Shown here: piece by piece, positions 1 through 8,588 of the stretch | Layout of the letters: each line of letters starts with the position of its first letter | Numbering within the stretch: position 1 is the first letter of the stretch | Origin: Saccharomyces paradoxus | Taxonomy: Eukaryota; Ascomycota; Saccharomycetes; Saccharomycetales; Saccharomycetaceae | Direction of reading: 5' to 3' | Length of the DNA: 64,000 nucleotides | Assembly (NCBI RefSeq): GCF_002079055.1 | Contig: NC_047497.1 | Span: forward strand, 226,001-290,000 | Program-made: the position numbers and the translations under genes | The notes under the pieces: model-generated | Database searches by the model: none | What the model was told of the DNA's origin: nothing | Seen by the model: the letters and a program-made list of their open reading frames with translations, nothing else

Positions 1-1202
1 GAATTCAAAGCTACTTTTTGCTGCCCAGCATTAATGATAATATAGACGAGTATGGGAACTTTCTACCCAGTTTTATTGTTCAAGATAAACTAGATATTCA
101 ATTTTCAAAATTCAATAAGAGCTCATCCACTGTAATGAATTATCCTCTACCCCATAATAGAAAGGACGCGGTATACTTCGAAGTTAAGATTTTCAGGCAC
201 ATTCAAAAATCCAATAGTATATTCAGTATAGGTTTGACTACTGTACCTTATCCTTACTTCAGGGTACCAGGCATGGCCAAATACTCCATTGCTTACGAGT
301 CTACTGGAAAACTGAGAATAAATAACCCCTTTACTGCCAGCACGTTATTACCAAAATTGGAAGAAGGTGATACGGTGGGATTCGGTTACAGATATAAGAC
401 AGGTACAATCTTCATTACACATAATGGGAAAAAATTAATGGACGTAACACAAAATATTGGCATCGATCTTTTCATTGGAATTGGCGCGTTTAATGCTGCA
501 TATACAAGAACATATACGAGGGATGGTCTATTGGAAGACCCGGATAACATTAGCTTCCGTGAAGCTCTCTCCGAAGGTAAAGATATTGAAGTCGCCAAGG
601 ATCTTCAAAGAGTTCACGATCCGCATAATGAAAGTGATGAAATGACGTCGGATGAGGTTGAATTACATGTTAATTTGGGTCAAGTTGGATTCGTCTTTAT
701 AGAAGCCAATGTGAAAAAATATGCATTTGGGAGTGTTTATGGCCAAATTGGGATTCCTCCTGCGTATAATGGAACTGAGATTAACAAGGACACCATTTTG
801 CAAAGAGGAGAAGAGCTTCCACCAAGATATGCGGATGCTGATAATTTCTTCGGTAGTATGAAAATTAAAGAGGGGTCATCCTCTGGAATAATAGGGCAAA
901 CAAGTAGGCCCCCGCGATCTGTTGGGACGTATGAAAGAATCTCTTCTAATTTTGACAGAGAAAATAATGTCTACGACGATAGTAACGCTAACAATAATGC
1001 TAACAATAATGACGAAAATGCTGAATACAGCGAAACTTCTCCGTTATTGGAAGATGATAGTAATAAAAGATCCAGAAATTCAAATACCCCCCATGAACTC
1101 TCTGATGGAGCTATCAATAAGAACTCTAAAAATAAATCTACCAAAAAACGTCAAAAAAACAGAGGCAAATCTTCTAAAAGGAAGAAGAGATCGAGAAAAT
1201 AA
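1..1202 (+). CDS. SSH4: SSH4, Rsp5 ubiquitin-ligase adaptor, 5' truncated by window edge
   Basis: Reading frame is open from base 3, so only the C-terminal ~399 residues are present; the S. cerevisiae protein is about 579 residues, and its N-terminal membrane anchor lies outside the window. The visible part opens with a SPRY (B30.2-like) domain, recognisable from the GLTTVPYPYF and GDTVGFGYRY segments and the following FITHNGKKL strand. Two PPxY motifs follow (PPAY, PPRY), which in this family recruit the WW domains of the Rsp5 ligase. The tail is Asn/Ser-rich and ends in a Lys/Arg-rich stretch. Ssh4 is known as an endosomal/vacuolar membrane adaptor that directs cargo into the multivesicular body pathway. 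It is convergent with SRP21. Identity rests on remembered similarity throughout the visible part. Confidence 0.95.
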   Translation, partial: IQSYFLLPSINDNIDEYGNFLPSFIVQDKLDIQFSKFNKSSSTVMNYPLPHNRKDAVYFEVKIFRHIQKSNSIFSIGLTTVPYPYFRVPGMAKYSIAYESTGKLRINNPFTASTLLPKLEEGDTVGFGYRYKTGTIFITHNGKKLMDVTQNIGIDLFIGIGAFNAAYTRTYTRDGLLEDPDNISFREALSEGKDIEVAKDLQRVHDPHNESDEMTSDEVELHVNLGQVGFVFIEANVKKYAFGSVYGQIGIPPAYNGTEINKDTILQRGEELPPRYADADNFFGSMKIKEGSSSGIIGQTSRPPRSVGTYERISSNFDRENNVYDDSNANNNANNNDENAEYSETSPLLEDDSNKRSRNSNTPHELSDGAINKNSKNKSTKKRQKNRGKSSKRKKRSRK

Positions 1203-1368
1203 GGGACGATTATTAAATTTGGTTTTTTTTACCCTCAATTTACGCATACACTATATACACATTCCTACTGGCTTTTTTTTTCAATTCGATGGTTTAGGTA
1301 AGTTTATTATCTAAATATATATATATTATTTTTCATTCATATTCAATCTTCTCTTACAAATGGATTGC

Positions 1369-1878
1369 TTAACGCTTCTTCTTGCCCTTGTTTTTATTTT
1401 TTTTCTTTTTTGAAGCTGAAGAGTTACTATTGCTATCTTGGACAGCATTTGCATTTTGTTTCTGCCCCGTAGCAGTTTTCTTGGCCGCGGGATCGCTCTT
1501 TTCAACATCTGTGTTGACAATTAAAGTGGCTAGACCCACAACGTCTTGGATGCTTTTACCTTTTGCTTTTTTACCTGATTCTTTTATCGTGCTGTTCTTT
1601 TGCTTCTTCTTCAATTGTGCTATTTTTTCGATTTTACCTGGAGTTATAGACACGCCTCGTGGGCCTAACGCACTAAGCAATCTTGAAACATCTTTACTCT
1701 TATTAGTAGTATATCTATAGTTCGAGGATAAATGCGAGTTATGAGTTCTAAAGGAGACTTTGGTGTCTCTCTTTGGCGTAGGCGGTTTATATGATATAGA
1801 GAAGAGTGTTTGAGATGGATTCACCTCAAAAAGGCGAACACTGTTCATAATGAAATTGTCAATGGGTTTCACGGACAT
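1369..1878 (-). CDS. SRP21: SRP21, signal recognition particle subunit
   Basis: 169-residue protein with ATG at 1878, about two residues longer than the S. cerevisiae subunit. The N-terminal half (roughly residues 1-110) is the SRP9/SRP21 RNA-binding fold region. The C-terminal ~60 residues are a low-complexity basic tail ending in runs of Lys/Arg/Asn (KKKKNKNKGKKKR), as expected for a protein that sits on SRP RNA. It works in the cytosolic particle that pauses translation and targets ribosomes to the ER. It is convergent with SSH4 (167 bp apart) and divergent from DGR2. The identification is confident; the domain boundary is inferred from family knowledge. Confidence 0.95.
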   Translation of the reverse strand: MSVKPIDNFIMNSVRLFEVNPSQTLFSISYKPPTPKRDTKVSFRTHNSHLSSNYRYTTNKSKDVSRLLSALGPRGVSITPGKIEKIAQLKKKQKNSTIKESGKKAKGKSIQDVVGLATLIVNTDVEKSDPAAKKTATGQKQNANAVQDSNSNSSASKKKKNKNKGKKKR

Positions 1879-2773
1879 GTTTCTGGGCTCAATGTGTTCT
1901 GTTGCTTTGTTCGCAGAGGGAAGCTATCTTATTTGGGCCACTTGAATGGAGCAAATTTGAAACTTTTGGCATTGTTCTTGCGAAAATAGTCAATTCTTTA
2001 CTTTTTCAAAAGCCTTGCAGCTTACCCTGCCATCTGGCCATAAGTAAAAAGTAACGTAAATAGTGAAACTATTGTAATTATTATTGACGACGGCGTTCGG
2101 GAGGTGACTTGTAACAGCCAGGCAGACTCGTGAACTAATCACGAGTGGCGTCTCTGATGCCTTGTAGATTACGATCGTTGCCGTACAAGAATAAAGAAAT
2201 AAAAAAAATGTTGATTACATCTTACATTTGCTATTTTTTTCTTTGTTACATATTATACAATTCTATCTAAAGCCAATATGCAAGAACTAAATATTAAAAG
2301 AGATGCTTTACCACAAAAAAAAATTTCCCGATAAGCTTACTAATTTGGATCCAGCCCTTAGATGGAATGAGTGATATCAATATGATCATTCTTCTGAAAC
2401 CTATTTGGGTTCCTTGGGCATCGTTTTCTCTTTATTTAGCATAACCGCCAATACGGTATGAAAAATCCCGTTTTAATGCACCGCTAGCAATTTAAAAATG
2501 CGTAACGGAGTTTTCATAAAAAGGGTATTTGCGTCAAGTAGGGATTACCTTTGAAAACAACTAACACACAACTAGCAGGCATATACTGAGTTTAGTATAG
2601 ATATCCCACTATTTTGAGGAACTTGAACAAGTGCTTTATCTTAACAGTGCGACGAAAACACGAAAAGCATATAAGCGGTAGCCGTGGAAGACGTCAATTG
2701 TTACTATTGCTCAGTATTGATTTTAAATCCTCATTAACACAGAACTACTATTCGTGCAGTAGGCGCCTGTAAA
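1879..2773. other. Divergent SRP21/DGR2 intergenic region
   Basis: 895 bp with no credible gene. It must hold the promoters of SRP21 (leftward) and DGR2 (rightward). At 2053-2066 there is a 13-of-14 match to an Abf1 site in reverse orientation (ACGTAAATAGTGA core), which is suggestive but not decisive. AT-rich runs lie around 2200-2340. No repeat or RNA gene is visible. Confidence 0.6.
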
Positions 2774-5332
2774 ATGTTCAAGTCAAAAACAAGCACTTTA
2801 AGTTACAATAAAATCCTGAACTCCAACGAGGGTGATCGCAATGCAGTGCCTGTAAATCCTGAAGAAACGAGTCAAATGAAACATTTGAACATACCAGGCG
2901 ACAGGAGCCGACATTCTTCTATTGCAGATTCAAAGAGAAGCTCTACTAGATATGATGGAGGTTACTCTGCGGATATAGTTCCTGCTCAGTTAAGGTTTAT
3001 TGACAATATAGATTACGGCACAAGGCTGAGAAAAACACTTCACAGAAACTCAGTGGTTTCAAACGGGTACAATAATCTCAATGAGAACGACCGATGGTAT
3101 TTTGATCTATTTGATAGGAAATATTTCGAAAACTATCTCGAGGAACCTGCATATATTAAAATATTCAAGAAAAAGGAAGACTTGGAACAATTTGATAGAA
3201 TGTTCTTGGCTCAAGAGCTAAAAATCCCCGATGTATACAAAAATGCAACCTATCAAGGAGAATCTGCAGTTGCTAATTCAGAGCTTTTCAAGAATTCAAT
3301 ATGCTGCTGTACATTCAGTCATGATGGTAAGTATATGGTTATTGGTTGTAAAGATGGCTCTTTGCATCTCTGGAAAGTCATAAACTCGCCAGTTAAGAGA
3401 TCCGAAATGGGACGCTCAGAAAATTCAGTTAGTGCATCCAGAGCAAACTCGCTAAAAATCCAAAGACATCTGGCCAGCATTAGTTCTCATAACGGCTCCA
3501 TATCAAGTAATGATTTAAAACCAAGCGAGCAGTTTGAAGGATCTTCGAAACAATTACATTTATACGCGCCCGTTTTCTATTCTGATGTTTTCAGGGTTTT
3601 TATGGAGCACGCTTTAGATATTTTAGATGCGAACTGGTCCAAAAATGGATTTCTAATAACAGCTTCAATGGACAAAACTGCAAAACTATGGCACCCTGAG
3701 AGGAAATGTTCCTTAAAAACGTTTGTACACCCAGATTTTGTCACCTCCGCCATATTTTTTCCCAACGACGATCGTTTCATGATAACAGGATGCTTAGATC
3801 ACAGGTGTAGATTATGGTCCATACTTGACAATGAAGTTTCTTATGCCTTCGATTGTAAAGATTTGATAACATCCTTAACATTATCCCCCCCTGACGGGGA
3901 ATATACAATTATTGGTACATTCAATGGATACGTTTATGTTTTACTGACGCATGGATTAAAATTTGTATCTTCATTCCATGTAGCTGATAAAAGCACTCAG
4001 GGAACCACTAAGAATAGCTTTCATCCATCCTCCGAATATGGAAAGGCCCAACACGGGCCTCGGATTACTGGCTTACAATGTTTCTTTTCTAAAGTAGACA
4101 AAAATTTGAGATTAATAGTTACAACAAATGATTCAAAAATTCAAATTTTCGATCTGAATGAAAAGAGACCTTTAGAAGTTTTCAAAGGATTCCAGAGTGG
4201 TTCCTCACGTCATAAAGGTCAATTTTTAATGATGAAAAGCCAGCCTATAGTTTTTACGGGTAGTGATGATCATTGGTTCTACGCCTGGAAAATGCAATCT
4301 TTTAATCTATCAGCAGAAATGAACTGTGCCACTCCACATAGGAAGAAAAAGCTGAGTGGAAACATGAGTTTAAAAGGGCTACTGAGGATTGTTTCTAATA
4401 AGAGTACGAATGATGAAGCTTTGACAGAAACCTCAAACCAAAGCAGCTCACATACTTTTACCAACTCATCAAAAAATGTCCCTCAAGCTCAAACCGTTGG
4501 TTCTCAAGCTATCAAAAACAACCATTATATATCATTCCATGCCCATAATACCCCCGTCACATGTGCTTCCATTGCGCCTGACGTTGCAATTAAGAATCTG
4601 TCGCTGTCAAACGATTTAATTTTCGAACTGACTTCACAGTATTTCAAGGAATTGGGCCAATATAATGCAGAATCTAGCGAAAAGTGTGAGAGCAAACCCA
4701 ATTATCTTATTAAAGAAACAGGAGGATTCAGCTCAAACCTATCGAACGTCGTGAATAATGTTGGAACCATGCTAATAACGACAGATAATCAAGGTCTGAT
4801 CCGTGTTTTCAGGACTGATATCTTACCAGAAATACGAAAGAAAATAATAGAAAAGTTCCATGAGTACAAATTGTTCCACCTTGAGGCTGCTGGTAAAATA
4901 AACAGCCACAAGGGTGACAACATATTAGAAAATAGAATGGAAGAAAAAAGTTCTACAGAGGATAATGAGTTTAGCACTACACCACCATCAAATACACACA
5001 ACGGTAGGTCAAGCCACGATTTTTACGAGCAGCATTCTAATAATAGCCCAGTGATTTCCGGCATGCCGTCAAGAGCCAGCGCTATTTTCAAGAATTCGAT
5101 CTTTAATAAATCCAATGGAAGTTTTATATCCTTAAAGTCGAGAAGCGAGAGTACGAACTCTACGGTATTTGGACCGCATGATATTCCAAGAAGTTCCACT
5201 ACATGCCCGAAGCTGAAATGTGACGTCTGCAATGGATCTAATTTTGAATGTGCTTCAAAAAACCCAATTGCAGGTGGCGATAGCGGTTTTACATGTGCTG
5301 ACTGTGGTACAGTTCTCAATAATTTCAGATAG
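2774..5332 (+). CDS. DGR2: DGR2, WD40-repeat protein (2-deoxyglucose resistance)
   Basis: 852 residues from the ATG at 2774, matching the length I remember for YKL121W. WD40 repeats are visible from about residue 175: CCTFSHDGKYMVIGCKDGSLHLWK, then a block ending TASMDKTAKLWHP, one ending ITGCLDHRCRLWS, and further blades around the NDSKIQIFDL and GSDDHWFYAW strands. Ser/Asn-rich linkers separate the later blades. The extreme C-terminus carries two CxxC pairs (Cys816/819 and Cys841/844), which look like a small zinc ribbon. The molecular role is not known; the gene name comes from a deletion phenotype (2-deoxyglucose resistance). A paralogue (YMR102C) exists in S. cerevisiae. The N-terminal ~100 residues are Ser-rich and poorly structured. 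Confidence 0.93.
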   Translation: MFKSKTSTLSYNKILNSNEGDRNAVPVNPEETSQMKHLNIPGDRSRHSSIADSKRSSTRYDGGYSADIVPAQLRFIDNIDYGTRLRKTLHRNSVVSNGYNNLNENDRWYFDLFDRKYFENYLEEPAYIKIFKKKEDLEQFDRMFLAQELKIPDVYKNATYQGESAVANSELFKNSICCCTFSHDGKYMVIGCKDGSLHLWKVINSPVKRSEMGRSENSVSASRANSLKIQRHLASISSHNGSISSNDLKPSEQFEGSSKQLHLYAPVFYSDVFRVFMEHALDILDANWSKNGFLITASMDKTAKLWHPERKCSLKTFVHPDFVTSAIFFPNDDRFMITGCLDHRCRLWSILDNEVSYAFDCKDLITSLTLSPPDGEYTIIGTFNGYVYVLLTHGLKFVSSFHVADKSTQGTTKNSFHPSSEYGKAQHGPRITGLQCFFSKVDKNLRLIVTTNDSKIQIFDLNEKRPLEVFKGFQSGSSRHKGQFLMMKSQPIVFTGSDDHWFYAWKMQSFNLSAEMNCATPHRKKKLSGNMSLKGLLRIVSNKSTNDEALTETSNQSSSHTFTNSSKNVPQAQTVGSQAIKNNHYISFHAHNTPVTCASIAPDVAIKNLSLSNDLIFELTSQYFKELGQYNAESSEKCESKPNYLIKETGGFSSNLSNVVNNVGTMLITTDNQGLIRVFRTDILPEIRKKIIEKFHEYKLFHLEAAGKINSHKGDNILENRMEEKSSTEDNEFSTTPPSNTHNGRSSHDFYEQHSNNSPVISGMPSRASAIFKNSIFNKSNGSFISLKSRSESTNSTVFGPHDIPRSSTTCPKLKCDVCNGSNFECASKNPIAGGDSGFTCADCGTVLNNFR

Positions 5333-5965
5333 AAAGCTGCCAAACAAAAGGAATATCTACCTGATCCTACGTTTTTAGTACGTAAACATGTCTGCAAATA
5401 ACATACTACTATTTTTTCTGTAGAGATCTTTATTATTTTTCATTACTGACACATTTTTACAAAATCATACAACCCCGAAAGATGCCGGAAACGGACTTAG
5501 GCTGATGTGTTCCATTAGGGCCTATTGAGACGTCATTTGGACTATAAGAGAAGTAAACAGAGGATGAGTCTTTCCACTCCCAAATTAAATAGGGCATGAA
5601 CATGGTCTCATCTACACGTGGTGCTATCCGGTTGCGAGAGAGGGTCCGCCTATGTGTTAGAGGAGGTCATGAAAACAGAGCCGGCATTTAATACCTCATC
5701 AAGTTACAGCGGAATCGGCCTTCTGTTGCGAAAAAAAAAAAAGAAGAAAAAGAACATTAAGCACCGCTGAAATTTCAAGCTGTGACTAAGTCGCTAAATG
5801 ATAAATACTGCATATATATAAACTACGTAATTATACACAACATTAAAATTTACTTTTTTCTTCCATTATGTCCCCCACCCAAGTACCCCATCCGAAATAA
5901 TTTTCTCTTGATTGCTATAGCAACTCAGACATAAGCACACTCATCGAATTACATCGTAAGCAAAT
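5333..5965. promoter_or_regulatory. OAC1 promoter region
   Basis: 633 bp between tandem genes. It contains a TATA-like element at about 5813-5822 (TATATATAAA), 145 bp before the OAC1 ATG. There is an A-rich tract near 5731-5755, an E-box CACGTG at 5615-5620, and a 9-of-10 match to the Leu3 consensus CCGGNNCCGG at 5485-5494 (CCGGAAACGG). OAC1 is known to be Leu3-regulated in S. cerevisiae. No gene is seen here. Confidence 0.55.
5485..5494 (+). promoter_or_regulatory. Candidate Leu3 binding site upstream of OAC1
   Basis: CCGGAAACGG matches CCGGNNCCGG at 9 of 10 positions, about 470 bp before the OAC1 ATG. Leu3 control is plausible because Oac1 exports alpha-isopropylmalate, the Leu3 co-activator. 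The motif match is seen; function is inferred. Confidence 0.4.
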
Positions 5966-6940
5966 ATGTCATCTGACAACTCTAAACAAGATAAACAAAT
6001 TGAAAAAACAGCCGCTCAGAAGATATCGAAGTTTGGTTCGTTCGTGGCTGGTGGGTTAGCAGCTTGTATAGCTGTTACTGTTACTAATCCGATCGAATTG
6101 ATCAAGATCAGAATGCAACTTCAAGGTGAGATGTCAGCTTCAGCTGCGAGAGTTTACAAAAATCCAATCCAAGGTATGGCGGTAATTTTCAAAAACGAGG
6201 GTATAAAAGGTCTACAAAAAGGTTTAAATGCTGCTTATATCTATCAAATTGGGCTAAATGGTTCCAGATTAGGGTTTTATGAGCCAATCAGATCATCATT
6301 AAATCAACTTTTCTTCCCGGATCAAGAACCACATAAGGTACAGAGTGTCGGAATTAACGTCTTTTCTGGTGCCGCATCTGGTATAATTGGTGCAGTCATT
6401 GGTTCTCCATTATTCTTAGTGAAAACAAGACTTCAGTCATATTCCGAGTTTATAAAGATTGGTGAGCAAACGCACTACACCGGTGTCTGGAATGGGTTAG
6501 TTACCATTTTCAAAACCGAAGGTGTCAAAGGTCTGTTCAGAGGTATTGATGCGGCCATTTTGAGAACAGGTGCTGGTTCCTCTGTTCAACTACCTATTTA
6601 CAACACTGCAAAGAACTTTTTAGTCAAAAATGATCTGATGAAGGATGGTCCAGCGTTGCATTTAACTGCTAGTACTATATCTGGGTTAGGTGTTGCCGTA
6701 GTTATGAACCCATGGGATGTCATTTTGACAAGAATCTATAACCAAAAGGGTGACTTGTACAAGGGACCTATAGATTGTTTGGTCAAAACAGTTAAAATTG
6801 AAGGTGTGACCGCCTTATATAAGGGTTTTGCAGCTCAAGTGTTCAGAATTGCACCTCATACAATCATGTGTCTGACCTTCATGGAACAAACAATGAAACT
6901 AGTTTATTCAATAGAGTCGAGAGTTTTAGGCCATGATTAA
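5966..6940 (+). CDS. OAC1: OAC1, mitochondrial oxaloacetate/sulfate carrier
   Basis: 324 residues, the usual length, with three ~100-residue repeats of the mitochondrial carrier family and about six membrane spans in the inner membrane. The signature after each odd helix is seen at P42-K47 (PIELIK), P148-K153 (PLFLVK, acidic residue replaced by Phe) and P249 (PWDVIL, basic residue replaced). Such degenerate second and third motifs are normal for oxaloacetate-type carriers. Each repeat also carries the EG...GL/FRG segment on its matrix side. The protein exchanges oxaloacetate, sulfate, malonate and alpha-isopropylmalate, linking the matrix to cytosolic leucine synthesis. It is convergent with VPH2. 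Confidence 0.97.
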   Translation: MSSDNSKQDKQIEKTAAQKISKFGSFVAGGLAACIAVTVTNPIELIKIRMQLQGEMSASAARVYKNPIQGMAVIFKNEGIKGLQKGLNAAYIYQIGLNGSRLGFYEPIRSSLNQLFFPDQEPHKVQSVGINVFSGAASGIIGAVIGSPLFLVKTRLQSYSEFIKIGEQTHYTGVWNGLVTIFKTEGVKGLFRGIDAAILRTGAGSSVQLPIYNTAKNFLVKNDLMKDGPALHLTASTISGLGVAVVMNPWDVILTRIYNQKGDLYKGPIDCLVKTVKIEGVTALYKGFAAQVFRIAPHTIMCLTFMEQTMKLVYSIESRVLGHD

Positions 6941-7191
6941 TTCATATAAAGAACTCAGAGGTTTGAAGTTTCATCCACTGGCCAGAACAATTCTACTTTA
7001 CTAATGGTTTCGTTACAACCTTTTTCTTCATACCATGTAGCATTGAGGATAATAGAGCATTTTTTATTTCACATTCATACACTATAGTTTTATAAACGTA
7101 ATTATAAACAAACAGAATACCATTCACCATTAATCTGTTTCGAGAGTTATATCTCTTGGGACCTCACAGTTCTTATCCATAACATGCTTAA

Positions 7192-7839
7192 TTACAGTGT
7201 AATCTTGCTTAGAACTTTCTTTTTCTCAACTTTTGTTTTTTCTTTTACTTTTGCTTCTTCGAGTTTTTTCAGATAACTGTTATAGACAACCACATCTGCC
7301 ACTAAGACTAATATTCCGAAGAACAGGCACAATAAAAGACGAACATGAACTGGAAAGTTTGTCGAGGATCCTGTCCAATACCAAATGGCCACAACAACCG
7401 ATACGACACTTACAAGAACGTTGAAAACAGTAGTAACTTGTTCCTTGATCTGTTTATTGATTTGCGAAGGCGTAAGCTCATCCTCCTCCTGAAGTGAAAA
7501 GACTGACTTGCTTCTCTTGACCATACTTTGGTATTCAAGCTCTTGTTGCTGATATTTCAGAAATTCCAAATTTTTCTTAAAATCCTCTGAATAGTGTGAA
7601 CCTCTGACAGTCTTGGGCTTGAATTCGAATTCCAAAGGTCTCAGAAGTTCTCTTATTGAACAAGGTAGATCGCTGTCTTTTCTGTATTCTTTCACATAAA
7701 AAAGAAGTGACTGGATAGGAATTGCATGTCGCTGCAGGAACAAATCAACGTCCTCATCAATTCCTTCGTTTGATCTTGCGCTATCCTTGAACTTTCGCAG
7801 AAATTCAGTTATTCTATCATTGAGTTTAATTTCAAACAT
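7192..7839 (-). CDS. VPH2: VPH2 (VMA12), V-ATPase assembly factor of the ER
   Basis: 215 residues when started at the ATG at 7839 (MFEIKL); the frame stays open eight codons further upstream, but family length favours this start. The first ~135 residues are cytosolic and charged. Two hydrophobic segments follow, about 138-155 (VFNVLVSVVSVVVAIWYW) and 165-186, then a Lys/Glu-rich cytosolic tail. The protein acts with Vma21 and Vma22 in the ER to assemble the Vo sector of the vacuolar proton ATPase and does not stay in the final enzyme. It is convergent with OAC1. A small antisense frame inside this gene is treated as spurious. Confidence 0.95.
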   Translation of the reverse strand: MFEIKLNDRITEFLRKFKDSARSNEGIDEDVDLFLQRHAIPIQSLLFYVKEYRKDSDLPCSIRELLRPLEFEFKPKTVRGSHYSEDFKKNLEFLKYQQQELEYQSMVKRSKSVFSLQEEDELTPSQINKQIKEQVTTVFNVLVSVVSVVVAIWYWTGSSTNFPVHVRLLLCLFFGILVLVADVVVYNSYLKKLEEAKVKEKTKVEKKKVLSKITL

Positions 7840-8151
7840 TGGAGTTTCTCTAGAAGGTACCAAGTTGACAGATATCTAGTGTTTTCTCCATTTTCTCTTC
7901 TAATGTGTTCATGTGAGGCTTGCTTTATTTTCGTTTCTCGTTCTCGTTTTAAACATTCGCACGTCACGTCCACTTTGAGTCATTTAAAAACGCAATGCTT
8001 TTGCGAAACAAAGAGCATAAGAAAATGAGTAGGGTCTAAGTACAAGTGTAAAGATATCGAGCATTGTTTGTTGGAGAAGAATTTTGCAAACTTCTTTTTA
8101 AGCATGCAGCTCTTCACTCAGGTGAAGAATGAAAAACATAACAGATAATTA

Positions 8152-8224
8152 GGGCGTGTGGCGTAGTCGGTAGCGCGCTCCCTTAGCATGGGAGAGGTCT
8201 CCGGTTCGATTCCGGACTCGTCCA
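8152..8224 (+). tRNA. tA(AGC)K1: tRNA-Ala, anticodon AGC
   Basis: 73-nt cloverleaf without intron. It reads acceptor GGGCGTG/CTCGTCC, D-arm GCGT...GCGC, anticodon stem CTCCC/GGGAG with loop TTAGCAT (anticodon AGC, read as IGC), and T-arm TCCGG/CCGGA with loop TTCGATT; the discriminator is A and CCA is not encoded. The internal A box (TGGCGTAGTCGG) and B box (GGTTCGATTCC) are intact. A T-run at 8228-8232 just past the 3' end serves as the RNA polymerase III terminator. The gene is very likely functional. Confidence 0.98.
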
Positions 8225-8227
8225 TTC

Positions 8228-8232
8228 TTTTT
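8228..8232 (+). terminator. RNA polymerase III terminator of tRNA-Ala
   Basis: Five consecutive T residues start four bases after the mature tRNA 3' end, the standard Pol III stop signal on the non-template strand. Confidence 0.85.
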
Positions 8233-8588
8233 AAAAAAAGAAAATAATAATTTTTTCCATTGGCCTAGGATACCTTCGAAATAAAAACCTCTCATATATA
8301 CACAGTATGGATGTTTTATACCAAAGAGTTGATGGGTTGCTATTAAGGGCTCACCTCATCATTTAATTGCAGACATATACCTACAAAAGTTACCATCAAG
8401 TTGTTCGATGTTTAATGCTACCCGCCTTCTGAGTATTTTTTTGAAGGGGCGGAGAGGAGAGGCAAGAATTAGCATGGGAAAAAGCATAAAAAGACGAAAT
8501 GGGTGGCAATGTACAACTTATTTGAGGAACCTGCTGAGCTCAATCGATTTCAAGTGCAAGTTTCCAAGATCACCGATTCGTAATAGTA

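Larger units (their letters stand above)
7840..8588. other. VPH2/SBA1 intergenic region with a tRNA gene
   Basis: 749 bp holding the VPH2 promoter on the left, one tRNA-Ala gene, and the SBA1 promoter on the right. A STRE-like AGGGG lies at 8455-8459 and a TATA-like CATAAAAA near 8485. No Ty LTR was recognised on either side of the tRNA, unlike many yeast tRNA loci. Confidence 0.6.

Noticed and set aside
5023-5397. 124-codon minus-strand ORF opposite the end of DGR2
   Set aside because: Antisense shadow of a well-supported gene, with no domain or promoter evidence.
7233-7424. 63-codon plus-strand ORF inside VPH2
   Set aside because: Corresponds in position to a dubious S. cerevisiae annotation and overlaps the membrane-domain coding sequence of VPH2.
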